Positions 1 through 8,364 of a DNA stretch of 64,000 bases are shown piece after piece. The notes under the pieces were generated by a model. The model worked only from the letters and a program-made list of their open reading frames with translations, was not told the origin of the DNA and did no database searches. Position numbers and translations under genes: made by a program. The DNA lies in assembly GCF_030296015.1 (NCBI RefSeq), contig NZ_AP027368.1, positions 1,612,001 through 1,676,000 on the forward strand, given 5' to 3'. This DNA comes from Ferrimonas sp. YFM (GTDB taxonomy: Bacteria; Pseudomonadota; Gammaproteobacteria; Enterobacterales; Shewanellaceae). Within the stretch, counting starts at the first letter, position 1. Each line of letters begins with the position of its first letter.

Positions 1-354
1 CCCATGGTCCAGAGCCGCAAAGGTGGTCGTATCGTTACCCTGTCCTCCCTCTCCGGGGTGGCAGGCAATCGCGGTCAGGTCAACTACAGCGCCGCCAAGG
101 CAGGCATCATCGGTGCCACCAAGGCGCTGGCTCTGGAGCTGGCCAAGCGAAAGATCACCGTGAACTGCGTGGCCCCGGGCCTCATCGAAACCGACATGAC
201 CGAGGCTCTGGACGAAAAGATGCTCAAGGATCAGATCCCGGCACGTCGCTTCGGAAAACCGGATGAGGTGGCTGCGGCAGTGGCCTTCCTCATGAGCGAT
301 GATGCCGCCTACATCACCCGCCAGGTGATCTCGGTGAATGGAGGCATGCTGTGA
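1..354 (+). CDS. 3-oxoacyl-ACP reductase, FabG/ApeQ-like (5' truncated by window)
   Basis: This is the C-terminal 117 residues of a classical short-chain dehydrogenase that would reduce 3-oxoacyl-ACP with NADPH in the cytoplasm. The catalytic Y-x-x-x-K is visible as YSAAK, preceded by the active-site serine in TLSSLSG, and the PG motif appears in VNCVAPGLIETDMT. The frame is open to base 1, so the Rossmann N-terminus lies outside the window. Its stop overlaps the next start by 4 bp (GTGA), which implies translational coupling with the ketosynthase. A FabG followed directly by a ketosynthase is the usual tail of aryl polyene (APE) clusters. A housekeeping fatty-acid FabG is less likely because no acpP or fabF order is seen. 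Confidence 0.9.
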   Translation, partial: PMVQSRKGGRIVTLSSLSGVAGNRGQVNYSAAKAGIIGATKALALELAKRKITVNCVAPGLIETDMTEALDEKMLKDQIPARRFGKPDEVAAAVAFLMSDDAAYITRQVISVNGGML

Positions 355-1571
355 AGCGGGTTGTCGTCACCGGCATGGCCGGTATCTCCCCCATAGGCCA
401 GGACTGGCCGAGCATTCAGGCGCGCATGGCCGCAGGTCAGAACGCGGTGGTGCGTATGGACGAGTGGGACTGCGCCGAGCAGATGCATACCCGTCTGGCT
501 TGCCCTGTGACCGATTTTGAGAAGCCCGCCCACTACAAACGCAAAGCGGTTCGCTCCATGGGGCGGGTGTCTCTGATGGCTACGGCGGCCACCGAGCGCG
601 CCCTCGACGATGCCGGCCTGCTGGGAGACCCGGTTATCCAAAGTGGCGCCATGGGGGTCGCTTATGGTTCCTCTACCGGCTCTACGGATCCCATCAAGGC
701 GTTTGGCCGCCTGCTCAATGACGGTGATATGACCGGGGTGACGGCCACCAGCTACATTCAGATGATGGCCCACACCACCGCGGTCAATGTCGGGGTATTC
801 TTCGGTCTGAAAGGGCGGGTTCACACCACCTCCAGCGCCTGTACCTCGGGAAGTCAGGCCATAGGTTACGCCTTTGAGGCGATCCGCAGCGGGCGGCAGA
901 CCATGATGGTGGCCGGCGGCGCCGAGGAGCTGTGTATCTCTGAGGCGGCGGTGTTCGACACCCTGTTCGCCACCAGCACCCGAAACGATCAGCCGCAGCA
1001 GAGCCCGCGCCCCTTCGATAAGGACAGGGATGGCTTGGTGATTGGCGAAGGAGCCTGCACCCTGATTCTGGAGGAGCGGGAGCACGCTTTGGCTCGCGGG
1101 GCCACCATCTACGCTGAAGTGCTGGGTTTTGGCACCAACAGTGATGGCCTGCACGTGACTCAGCCTAACCAGGAAACCATGGCGGTGGCCATGCAGCAGG
1201 CGTTGGATGACGCCAGCCTGGGGGCAGAGGACATAGGTTACGTCTGTGCCCATGGCACCGCCACCGACCGGGGTGATGTGGCCGAGAGCCAGGCCACCGC
1301 GGCTGTACTGGGCCGCAAGCCCATCAGTTCCCTGAAAAGCTACGTCGGTCATACCCTGGGAGCCTGTGGTGCCCTGGAAGCCTGGTGGAGCATCGAGATG
1401 ATGCGACAAGGCTGGTTTGCCCCCACCATCAATCTGGACGAGGTTGACGAGCTGTGTGGTGACCTGGACTACATCACCGGATCGGGCCGTCAGATGGCGG
1501 TAGACAAGGTGATGAGCAATAACTTCGCTTTTGGCGGCATCAATACGTCACTGATTTTTGCTCGCCCGTAA
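351..1571 (+). CDS. Beta-ketoacyl-ACP synthase, aryl-polyene ApeR-like
   Basis: This 406-residue protein is a condensing enzyme that would elongate an acyl or polyene chain on ACP by decarboxylative Claisen condensation. The Cys-His-His triad is complete: Cys164 in SSACTSG, His301 in CAHGTATD and His334 in YVGHTLGACG. The glycine-rich end NNFAFGGINTSLIF is typical of FabF/FabB folds. It starts at GTG 351, overlapping the FabG stop by 4 bp. The sequence resembles the APE-cluster ketosynthase ApeR more than housekeeping FabF. It is the last gene before the hairpin terminator at 1578-1599, so it probably closes the cluster. Confidence 0.88.
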   Translation: MKRVVVTGMAGISPIGQDWPSIQARMAAGQNAVVRMDEWDCAEQMHTRLACPVTDFEKPAHYKRKAVRSMGRVSLMATAATERALDDAGLLGDPVIQSGAMGVAYGSSTGSTDPIKAFGRLLNDGDMTGVTATSYIQMMAHTTAVNVGVFFGLKGRVHTTSSACTSGSQAIGYAFEAIRSGRQTMMVAGGAEELCISEAAVFDTLFATSTRNDQPQQSPRPFDKDRDGLVIGEGACTLILEEREHALARGATIYAEVLGFGTNSDGLHVTQPNQETMAVAMQQALDDASLGAEDIGYVCAHGTATDRGDVAESQATAAVLGRKPISSLKSYVGHTLGACGALEAWWSIEMMRQGWFAPTINLDEVDELCGDLDYITGSGRQMAVDKVMSNNFAFGGINTSLIFARP

Positions 1572-1577
1572 CACCGG

Positions 1578-1613
1578 GTGCCCCGGACTGCCGGGGCACG
1601 CCCACTGCTTTTT
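1578..1613 (+). terminator. Intrinsic terminator closing the FabG-ketosynthase operon
   Basis: A perfect 9-bp stem GTGCCCCGG / CCGGGGCAC (1578-1586 and 1591-1599) with loop ACTG is followed by a five-T run at 1609-1613. It begins 6 bp after the ketosynthase stop. The nine bases between stem and T-run make it somewhat imperfect. Its position argues against starting the next gene at GTG 1578, because those codons would lie inside the hairpin. Confidence 0.7.
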
Positions 1614-1625
1614 AGGGATTATGCT

Positions 1626-2975
1626 GTGCCCCACCTGATCTTGGTATCCGCCAATCGTTTTACTACCCCCTATCCCGTCTACCCTCTGGGATTGAGCTAT
1701 CTGAAGAGCTACCTCAATCGGGAGTGGCCCGATCTCAGAGTGTCTCTGATTGACATGAACATGATGGAAGAGTCGGAGCTTACTCAGAGGATTCAGGCGT
1801 TGGCCCCGGATTATGTCGCCGTCTCTTTGCGCAACATTGATGATGTGGACCAGATTCATAAACGCAGCTTTGTCGAGGGCTACGGCGAGGTGATTCAGGC
1901 CATCCGCAGGGGCTCCCAGGCCCCCATTGTCCTCGGTGGTGCCGGCTATTCTCTGTTTCCCGAGCGGTTGCTGGCTGAGCTCCAGGGGGATTACGGCTTG
2001 GTGGGGGAGGGGGAGCAGTCCCTGATTGATCTCATTCAAGCCCTGGAGGGTCAAGGAGAGCTGAGCCAGGTCGATGGACTGGTACGCCGGGAGGGCGCCG
2101 CTTGCCGGGTGCAGCCCAGATGCAGTTACATCGACAATCCCACCCTGACCTTTGAGCCGGAACTGGTGGCGCATTACTGGCAGCGAAGCGGCATGCTCAA
2201 CATCCAGACCAAGCGTGGCTGTCCCCATAAATGTGTCTATTGCAGCTACCCGCTGATCGATGGCACCCGGGTGCGCAACCTGCCGGTGGAGCAGATTGTT
2301 ACCACCTTGAGGGAGGCCTGGGATAACCATGGTATCGACTACGTGTTCTTTACCGATTCGGTGTTTAACCTCAACCCGGACTTCAATGAGTCGCTGGCCC
2401 GAGCCCTGATCAAGCAGGGGCTGCCCACCAAGTGGGGCGCTTATTTTGCGCCCCACAGGCTCAGTGCCTCTCAGCTTGCGCTCTATCAGCAGGCTGGGCT
2501 GACACACCTGGAGTTTGGTACCGAAGCCCTGTCGGACATCACCCTGGAAAGCTACGGCAAGCCGTTCAGAGTCAAGCATGTACAGAGGACCGCCGAGGTT
2601 GCGGCGGATCTTGGGATTCACCAGGCCCACTTTATGATCATGGGGGGCTGGGGGGAAACGACCCAGAGTATCGAAGAGACCTTGGTGAACGCCGACCGTC
2701 TGCCGGATACGGTACTGTTTCCCTATTTTGGCATGAGGGTTTACCCCAATACCCTGTTGGCCGGCGCCATGACCCAGGCGGGGTTGCTGGCTGCCGATGA
2801 GGATCTGCTGGCGCCGCGTTATTATCAGAGCCCGGCTCTGGATCTCGAGCGTTTCCGAAGCAGATTGAACGGCGTGAAACAGCGCTGGGTGCTGCCCGAT
2901 GAGGATCTCAGTGGCAATATTGAGATGCTCAGAAAACTGGGCAAGAGGGGACCTCTGTGGGAGTACATCCTGTAG
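1626..2975 (+). CDS. B12-binding-domain radical SAM protein
   Basis: This 449-residue enzyme has an N-terminal cobalamin-binding-like Rossmann domain (about residues 1-140, starting PHLILVSANRF, with VLGGAGYSLFPE) and a radical SAM domain. The [4Fe-4S] motif C-P-H-K-C-V-Y-C gives Cys199, Cys203 and Cys206. Such proteins perform radical chemistry such as methylation or ring formation, and the substrate cannot be read here. I chose GTG 1626, preceded by TAGGGA, over GTG 1578, which lies inside the terminator hairpin. Related B12/radical SAM proteins are found beside FabG/ketosynthase lipid clusters, so a lipid role is possible but inferred. Confidence 0.82.
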   Translation: MPHLILVSANRFTTPYPVYPLGLSYLKSYLNREWPDLRVSLIDMNMMEESELTQRIQALAPDYVAVSLRNIDDVDQIHKRSFVEGYGEVIQAIRRGSQAPIVLGGAGYSLFPERLLAELQGDYGLVGEGEQSLIDLIQALEGQGELSQVDGLVRREGAACRVQPRCSYIDNPTLTFEPELVAHYWQRSGMLNIQTKRGCPHKCVYCSYPLIDGTRVRNLPVEQIVTTLREAWDNHGIDYVFFTDSVFNLNPDFNESLARALIKQGLPTKWGAYFAPHRLSASQLALYQQAGLTHLEFGTEALSDITLESYGKPFRVKHVQRTAEVAADLGIHQAHFMIMGGWGETTQSIEETLVNADRLPDTVLFPYFGMRVYPNTLLAGAMTQAGLLAADEDLLAPRYYQSPALDLERFRSRLNGVKQRWVLPDEDLSGNIEMLRKLGKRGPLWEYIL

Positions 2976-3031
2976 AGGGGAGCGCCGAAGCCTTTCGAGC
3001 TGGAAGCTTGACACATACTTAACCGAAATCA

Positions 3032-3060
3032 TTGATTGTAAAACCGTTATCGACTTTAAT
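3032..3060 (+). promoter_or_regulatory. Possible sigma-70 promoter
   Basis: TTGATT (3032-3037) and TTTAAT (3055-3060) are separated by 17 bp, about 70 bp upstream of the start at 3129. The gap 2976-3128 has no other visible feature. This is a consensus match by eye only. Confidence 0.4.
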
Positions 3061-3128
3061 CGGTGATGGGTTCGAATGGGACGGCAAAGGCCGCTCTGTG
3101 TTGGAAATGACAAATAATGGAGAGAGCT

Positions 3129-3872
3129 GTGACGCTTGTGAGAAAGTACCTGAGCATTGCATTGATGCTGTTCTGCAGCAGCAGTTGGGCTGAAGAGTTT
3201 GATCTTAACTATTACCAGAATATTTTTGAGAATGGCTCTCGTGTGGAACAAACCGCCGCGGCCTCCTCTCTGGAGTGGTCCGGGCTGAGTGACGAGGCCC
3301 TGTTCGACGTCGTTGCCGCCAATCTGGCCAAAGCCGCTCCTGAAGCGGACAGCAAGGCGAGCATCGATCACGTTGCCTGGCTGCTGAAGGCCCTGGCGTT
3401 CTCCGGTAATGAGAAATACCGGGCAGAGATCCAAAAGTACACTCAGGGCGACTTCCACAGGAAGGTTCGTAAGTATGCCAAGAAGTCCCTGAGCTACCTG
3501 GATCAGCACAAGGTGTGGAACCCCATCATCAGCGATACCAGTGGCTTTAAAGAGGGCGAATCTCTGAAAGACAATCGCCTGGCCAACATGATTCGCAGTG
3601 ACGTGCTGGAGCTGAACCGCATTGGCGCCAAGCGGGTGCACTATGAGCACAACTACACGCCCTACCTGCTGGAAACCCTGGCAGCGGAGCTCAAAGCCAA
3701 GGCACCCACCATGGCGGACGACAAACTGACCGTCGATGCCTACGCCTGGATGGCCAAAGCCGTAGCAGGCTCAGGTGATGCGAAATATCGCCCCCTGATT
3801 GAGCAACTGTCCAAAGAGGCGGGGGCGTCCAAGATGCGCAAGTACGCCAGGAAGTACCTGAACTACTTCTGA
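3129..3872 (+). CDS. Secreted protein with internal duplication, function unknown
   Basis: I do not recognise the family. The 247-residue product begins with a clear signal peptide (MTLVRKYLSIALMLFCSSSWA, cleavage near residue 21). The mature part is alpha-helical in composition and carries two similar blocks, about residues 57-124 and 179-247. Both contain the pattern A-W-(L/M)-x-K-A-(L/V)-A-x-S-G-(N/D)-(E/A)-K-Y-R and end in R-K-Y-A-(K/R)-K-x-L-x-Y. This resembles HEAT-like helical repeats. I prefer GTG 3129 because GGAGAG at 3119-3124 is a good ribosome site for it; ATG 3117 would add four residues. A strong terminator follows. No neighbour suggests a partner. Confidence 0.75.
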   Translation: MTLVRKYLSIALMLFCSSSWAEEFDLNYYQNIFENGSRVEQTAAASSLEWSGLSDEALFDVVAANLAKAAPEADSKASIDHVAWLLKALAFSGNEKYRAEIQKYTQGDFHRKVRKYAKKSLSYLDQHKVWNPIISDTSGFKEGESLKDNRLANMIRSDVLELNRIGAKRVHYEHNYTPYLLETLAAELKAKAPTMADDKLTVDAYAWMAKAVAGSGDAKYRPLIEQLSKEAGASKMRKYARKYLNYF

Positions 3873-3891
3873 TATGTATGAAAAGAGAAAA

Positions 3892-3915
3892 GGGGCGCTC
3901 GGCGCCCCTTTTTTT
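3892..3915 (+). terminator. Intrinsic terminator, probably bidirectional
   Basis: GGGGCGC (3892-3898), loop TCG, GCGCCCC (3902-3908), then seven T. An A-rich tract to the left lets it also serve the convergent nitroreductase gene. Confidence 0.88.
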
Positions 3916-3927
3916 ATGCTGGCGTGA

Positions 3928-4572
3928 TTACTTCAGTTCGGTGACGAAGCGTTCGCGGGGTATGCGTACCTTGGCCGCTTTATCCAGGGTGTTGAAGTCC
4001 TCGTTGGAGCGCACGCCCACCAGAGCGGTGACCACTGAGGTCAGCCCCTTCTCTTTCAGGCCCATCAGTTTGTCCAGCTCCTCGGGCAGGAAGCCCTCCA
4101 CCGGACAGGCGTCCAGCTCCAGCAGGCCGCAGGAGAGCAGGAACTGACCGAACAGCAGATACACCTGCTTCTTCAGCCACTCCTGGCGATCCGCCGGGTC
4201 CATCCCCTCTACGTAGTTGGTCATCAGGGCGACGCGGTCCTGGTTGATCTCGGTGCCGCGCACCTCGGCCACCAGTTGCTCCAGCTCCATCACCTCATCG
4301 GCACCAAACTCGGTCTTGGCGCAGAACACGAACAGATGGGAGGCGTCGCGGAACTTGGGCTGATTGTAATCCCAGGCGGCCTTGGCCAGCCGGGCCTTTT
4401 CGTCGGGATTGGAGATAACAAACAGGTGCCAGGGCTGACTGTTGATGGAGGAGGGGGCCAGACGCAGGGTGTCGATGAGCGCCTGAATCTTGGTTTCCTC
4501 GGCGCCTTGGGTGGCATCGAACACCTTGGTGGAGTAGCGCTGTTCCAGCACCTGTTGCAGTGTGTTTATCAT
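3928..4572 (-). CDS. NAD(P)H nitroreductase, NfsB-like
   Basis: This 214-residue FMN-dependent nitroreductase begins MINTLQQVLEQRYSTKVFD and contains the family hallmark APSSINSQPWHLFVI. The C-terminal segment GLTSVVTALVGVRSNEDF is the usual flavin-binding end. NfsB-type enzymes act as cytoplasmic homodimers reducing nitroaromatics, quinones or related electrophiles with NAD(P)H; the natural substrate is not known. It is transcribed alone, convergent with the duplicated secreted protein and sharing its terminator. A paralogue of nearly equal length lies at 58240-58896. The length is normal and no residues appear to be missing. Confidence 0.9.
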   Translation of the reverse strand: MINTLQQVLEQRYSTKVFDATQGAEETKIQALIDTLRLAPSSINSQPWHLFVISNPDEKARLAKAAWDYNQPKFRDASHLFVFCAKTEFGADEVMELEQLVAEVRGTEINQDRVALMTNYVEGMDPADRQEWLKKQVYLLFGQFLLSCGLLELDACPVEGFLPEELDKLMGLKEKGLTSVVTALVGVRSNEDFNTLDKAAKVRIPRERFVTELK

Positions 4573-4699
4573 GGTTTTGCTTCCTGTTCAGACCAGTGTC
4601 TCAGTGTGACCAGAGCTTGGGAAAATTCAAGGAGACAGATCATGTTGCGGCACCCTGAGGGCCGGCTGTCGGCCTTACAACGTGTTGAGCTTCAGGCAC

Positions 4700-4724
4700 A
4701 AAAAAGCCGGCCACAGGGGCCGGC
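4700..4724 (-). terminator. Intrinsic terminator of the Dcp-type peptidase gene
   Basis: The plus strand reads six A (4700-4705), GCCGGCC, loop ACAGG, GGCCGGC (4718-4724). On the minus strand this is a 7-bp GC stem followed by six T, just after the peptidase stop. Confidence 0.88.
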
Positions 4725-4747
4725 TGATTCAATCTCTAAAGGGGGAT

Positions 4748-6898
4748 TTAGAGAGAGATACCACGGCGCTCCAGCAGGGCGGTGGTGTCAGGCTTGCTGC
4801 CCTTGAAGTCCATGTAGGTCTTCATCAGGTCCTGGCTGTTGCCGCGGGACAGGATGGTGTCGCGGAAGCGCTGGCCCATCTCGCGGGTCAGGCCGCCGTT
4901 GTCACGCATGTGAGCGAAGGCATCGGCTGCCAGGATTTCAGACCACATGTAAGCGTAGTAACCGGCGGAGTAACCACCTGCGAAGATGTGGGCGAAGTAG
5001 GCGGACTTGTAGCGAGGCGGAATCGCTTCAATGTTTACACCGTGCTTGGCCAGGGCGGCCTTCTCGAAGGCTTCCACGTCGGTGATCTGGGCGGCTTCTT
5101 CAGCGCTCAGGGCGTGCCACTCCATGTCCACCAGGGCGGCGGCCAGGTACTCCAGGGTGTCGAAGCCCTGGTTGAAGTTACTGGCAGCCAGTACCTTGTC
5201 CAGCAGCTCCTTGGGAATCGGGGCGCCGGTCTTGTAGTTCTTGGCGTAGTTGGCGATCACCTCTGGGTTGGCCGCCCAGTCTTCCTGGAAGGTGGAGGGG
5301 AACTCAACGAAGTCGCGAGATACGTTGGTGCCAGCCAGGCTTGGGTAGTACACGTCGGAGAACAGGCCGTGTACGCCGTGACCAAACTCGTGGAACATGG
5401 TGGTGACATCATCCCAGCTCACCAGCTGAGGTTCGCCTTCAGGGGCCTTGGGGATGTTCATCACGTTGATGATGGTGGGCTGGGTGCCCTTCATGTTGGA
5501 CTGGCTGACGAAGGTGTTCATCCAGGCGCCACCACGCTTGCCTTCACGGGCAAAGTAATCGGCGTAGAACAGGCCCATGGAGCTGCCGTCCTTGTCGAAA
5601 ATCTCATACACCTTCACATCCGGGTGGTACACAGGGATGTCGGTGCGAGGCTTCAGGGTGATGCCAAACAGACGGTTCATGGTGTAGAACACACCATCTT
5701 CCAGAACCCGGTTGAACTCGAAGTACTGAGACACTTCCGCAGAGTTGAGGTTGTACTCTTTCTGACGAACCTTCTCGGCGTAGTAGAGCCAGTCCCAGGG
5801 CTTCACTTCGAAGTTGGCCTGATCCTTGGACGCCATGGCCTTAATGGCTTTGGCTTCTTTGGCGGCGTTGGCGGCAACCTTAGGAGCCATGGAGCCCAGC
5901 AGGTCCAGAACCGCTTCCGGGGTCTTGGCCATGCTGGTCTGCAACTGGTACTCGGCCCAGCTGTTGTAACCGAACAGGGCCGCTTTTTCTGCACGTAGCT
6001 TCACCAGCTCCAGCAGCACGGGGCGGTTGTCGTACTCACCGCTGGTGGCGCGGTAAGCAGAGGCGCGCCACAACTTCTCACGCAGCTCGCGGTTGGTCAG
6101 GCTGGAGAGGGCGGATTGGCGGGTGGTGTTGGTCAGGGTCAGCAGGTAGCCCTCTTTGCCCGCTTTCTCGGCGGCCAGCTTGGCGGCATTGATTTCGCCC
6201 TGGGACAGACCATCGAGCTGTTTTACATCGGTCACCAGCAGGGCGCCGTTCTGGCTGGCGGCCAGGATGTTGTCACCGAACTGGGTGGTCAGGGTGGACA
6301 GGCGCTTGTTCAGCTCGCGTACCTTGGTTTTGTCCGCGTCGCTCAGGTTGGCGCCGGCCAGTACGAAGTTCTGGTAGTAGTTCTCCACCAGACGCAGGCC
6401 TTCAGGATCCAGGCCCAGCTCGTTACGCTGGTTGTAGATCGCCTCGACACGCTTGAACAGCTTGTCGTTCAGGTAGATGTTGTCGTTGTGCTCGGAGAAT
6501 CTGGGGCCCATCTCAGCGGCCAGCGCCTGGCGGGCATCGTTGCTGGTGGAGCCAACCAGGTTGTAGAAGACACTGGCGGAGCGGCTCAGCAGCTCACCGG
6601 TCTTCTCCATGGCCACCACGGTGTTGTCGAAGGTGGGGGCATCCGGGTTGTTGGCAATCGCCAGCACTTCGGCCAGTTGAGCGGCCATACCCGCTTCCAT
6701 GGCAGGCTTGAAGTGGCTGTCTTCAATCTTGGTGAAATCCGGGGCACGGTAGAGCAGGGTGCTCTCGTTCTTCAGGGGGTTGCTGTCGGCCAGCTGGGCC
6801 ACCTGGGCAGTGTCGGTCACGGTGTTGGTATCCACTGAAGTACAGGCAGCAAGCGACAGCATCACCGCTGACGCAAGCAGAGTTTTACGAAGCATCAT
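4748..6898 (-). CDS. dcp: Peptidyl-dipeptidase, M3 family (Dcp-like), lipoprotein
   Basis: This 716-residue zinc metallopeptidase would release dipeptides from peptide C-termini. The zinc site H-E-F-G-H is present (His503, Glu504, His507), and the M3 C-terminal region GGYSAGYYAYMWSEI is intact. The N-terminus MMLRKTLLASAVMLSLAAC is a lipoprotein signal with cysteine 19 as the lipidation site, so it should be anchored in the cell envelope. Classical E. coli Dcp is mainly cytoplasmic, so this belongs to the exported Dcp group common in Shewanella-like bacteria. It is monocistronic with its own terminator. Another M3 oligopeptidase name is possible, but length and motifs favour Dcp. Confidence 0.9.
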   Translation of the reverse strand: MMLRKTLLASAVMLSLAACTSVDTNTVTDTAQVAQLADSNPLKNESTLLYRAPDFTKIEDSHFKPAMEAGMAAQLAEVLAIANNPDAPTFDNTVVAMEKTGELLSRSASVFYNLVGSTSNDARQALAAEMGPRFSEHNDNIYLNDKLFKRVEAIYNQRNELGLDPEGLRLVENYYQNFVLAGANLSDADKTKVRELNKRLSTLTTQFGDNILAASQNGALLVTDVKQLDGLSQGEINAAKLAAEKAGKEGYLLTLTNTTRQSALSSLTNRELREKLWRASAYRATSGEYDNRPVLLELVKLRAEKAALFGYNSWAEYQLQTSMAKTPEAVLDLLGSMAPKVAANAAKEAKAIKAMASKDQANFEVKPWDWLYYAEKVRQKEYNLNSAEVSQYFEFNRVLEDGVFYTMNRLFGITLKPRTDIPVYHPDVKVYEIFDKDGSSMGLFYADYFAREGKRGGAWMNTFVSQSNMKGTQPTIINVMNIPKAPEGEPQLVSWDDVTTMFHEFGHGVHGLFSDVYYPSLAGTNVSRDFVEFPSTFQEDWAANPEVIANYAKNYKTGAPIPKELLDKVLAASNFNQGFDTLEYLAAALVDMEWHALSAEEAAQITDVEAFEKAALAKHGVNIEAIPPRYKSAYFAHIFAGGYSAGYYAYMWSEILAADAFAHMRDNGGLTREMGQRFRDTILSRGNSQDLMKTYMDFKGSKPDTTALLERRGISL

Positions 6899-7078
6899 GT
6901 CTTCCTTCTAAAATGGCTTGTCGCATTCGCCCCAAGGACGGGAGCGCCTTTGGCTGCGGGCGTTCTAGTTATGATCCCCAATGTTAGCTACTAGAGGGGG
7001 TGGCGATACCTTATCGTAAAGGGGTGGTGAACGAAAATCCCCAACCGCCGGGATCTGTAATCAAGTGTTACAGTTCGC

Positions 7079-7966
7079 TCAGCTTTTCGGCAAAAGGGTG
7101 GTGGTCAGGTAATCGATCAACACTCGCACCCGCTTGGGGGGCTCATTATCGCGATAGAGCAGATGGATGGGAGCCGGCTTCGGTGAGTCCGTTTTCAGCA
7201 GTTGCACCAGGCTGCCCTGGGCCAAATCCTCCTCGACCAGCAACCTCGGCTGAAACAACACCCCGGCTCCGGCGCGAGCCGCAGCCAGCAGCGCATCCCC
7301 GCTGTTGGCCACCAGTCTAGCCTGCCCCTTATCAAAGGCGGTGGGCGCGCCCCACTGGCTGGCGCGGCGCCGGCCAAAGTCGAAGCCCAGACAGGCGTGG
7401 TCCCCCAGGCTGGCCAGCGAATTCGGGATGCCGTGTCGCGCCAGGTAATCCGGGCTGGCGCAATAGATCAGTTCATAGCTGCCCAGGGGGCGGGCGATCA
7501 GGGAGGAATCGGCCAGTTCGCCGATGCGCACCACCAGATCCGTGGGGTGATGGAAAGGATCCACCAGGCTGTTCTCCAGGGTCAGCTCCACATTGATTTT
7601 GGGGTGGTGCGTCAGAAAATCCGCCAGCAGCGGAGCCAGAACCCGGCTGCCGTAGGTTACGGGGGAGTTGAGCTTCACCGTGCCCATCGGGGTCTGACTG
7701 CGCTGCTGCAGAGTCTGCTCGGCGTTATGCAGCTCGTGCAGCAGGCGCTGGCACTCGGCGTAGTAGAGTTGCCCGGATTCCGTGAGCGACTGGCGGCGGG
7801 TGGTGCGGTTGATCAATCTGACCTGAAGGTGTTGCTCCAGGGCGCGTATGTGCTTGCCCACCATGGTGGGGGTGATGGCGTGGGTACTGGCGGCAGCGGC
7901 GAAGCTGCCCTGTTCGGCGGCGGTGACAAACACCTGCATGCTTTTCAGTCGATCCAATATTGGCAA
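7079..7966 (-). CDS. LysR-family transcriptional regulator
   Basis: This 295-residue protein has an N-terminal winged helix-turn-helix (residues about 5-64, with GSFAAAASTHAITPTMVGKH) and a C-terminal substrate-binding domain of periplasmic-binding-protein type. It is closest in style to the CrgA/AaeR-like LysR subgroup with the segment VTYGSRVLAPLLADFL. It is divergent from the monooxygenase/oxidoreductase pair at 8062-9360 with 95 bp between starts, the usual layout for a LysR regulator and its target. The inducer cannot be read. The stop lies at 7079; no clear terminator follows. ATG 7939 is an alternative start nine codons inside. Confidence 0.88.
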   Translation of the reverse strand: MPILDRLKSMQVFVTAAEQGSFAAAASTHAITPTMVGKHIRALEQHLQVRLINRTTRRQSLTESGQLYYAECQRLLHELHNAEQTLQQRSQTPMGTVKLNSPVTYGSRVLAPLLADFLTHHPKINVELTLENSLVDPFHHPTDLVVRIGELADSSLIARPLGSYELIYCASPDYLARHGIPNSLASLGDHACLGFDFGRRRASQWGAPTAFDKGQARLVANSGDALLAAARAGAGVLFQPRLLVEEDLAQGSLVQLLKTDSPKPAPIHLLYRDNEPPKRVRVLIDYLTTTLLPKS

Positions 7967-8061
7967 CCAATGGTTTTTAATAAAGTGAACAAATGGTGGT
8001 TTATCCTCTGGTGCGAGTCAACTAGAGTGGCGCTTTGCTTTCACTATCCAGGAAAGGTCGT
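7967..8061. promoter_or_regulatory. Divergent control region of the LysR gene and monooxygenase
   Basis: A 95-bp AT-rich spacer between divergent starts. It contains the near-palindrome ACCAATGGT and a second copy-like AAATGGTGGT about 20 bp further on, which could form a LysR-type site. This is suggestive only; no T-N11-A box could be fixed with certainty. Confidence 0.35.
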
Positions 8062-8361
8062 ATGGATCAGGGGCTGTTTATCACCGCCGAACTCAGGGTT
8101 AAACCCGATGTCTCTCTGGAGCTGGCCAAGCTGGCCATCTTCCGTTTTTGCCGGGACATGGAGTCGGAGCCGGGCTGCTCTTTTGCTCTGCCGCTGCAAG
8201 ACAAAGAGGATCCTCGCAAGTTTATTTTGTGGGAGCGTTACGATGATGAAGCGGCCCATCAGGCCCACTTCAACGCAGAGCACACCCAGAGATTCATTCA
8301 GCAGGGCCTGACCGAACTGGTGCAGGCCTTCCAGTCGCAGCTGTTGATTCCGGAGCAGTAA
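8062..8361 (+). CDS. Antibiotic-biosynthesis-monooxygenase-fold (ABM) protein
   Basis: This 99-residue single-domain protein of the ferredoxin-like ABM fold is similar in style to YgiN quinol monooxygenases: an N-terminal ITAELRVKP strand, then PGCSFALPLQDKEDPRKFILWERYDDEAAHQAHFN. Such proteins oxidise quinols or act on small reactive aromatics, often without a cofactor; the specific reaction is unknown here. I chose ATG 8062 because AGGAAAGG sits just upstream; an in-frame earlier start would lack this site. It is three bases from the Gfo/Idh start, so the two genes form an operon, probably controlled by the divergent LysR protein. Confidence 0.82.
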   Translation: MDQGLFITAELRVKPDVSLELAKLAIFRFCRDMESEPGCSFALPLQDKEDPRKFILWERYDDEAAHQAHFNAEHTQRFIQQGLTELVQAFQSQLLIPEQ

Positions 8362-8364
8362 TCG

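Noticed and set aside
1548-3650. A 700-codon open frame on the minus strand
   Set aside because: It lies opposite the radical SAM and secreted protein genes, has no family resemblance and arises from GC-rich codon bias.
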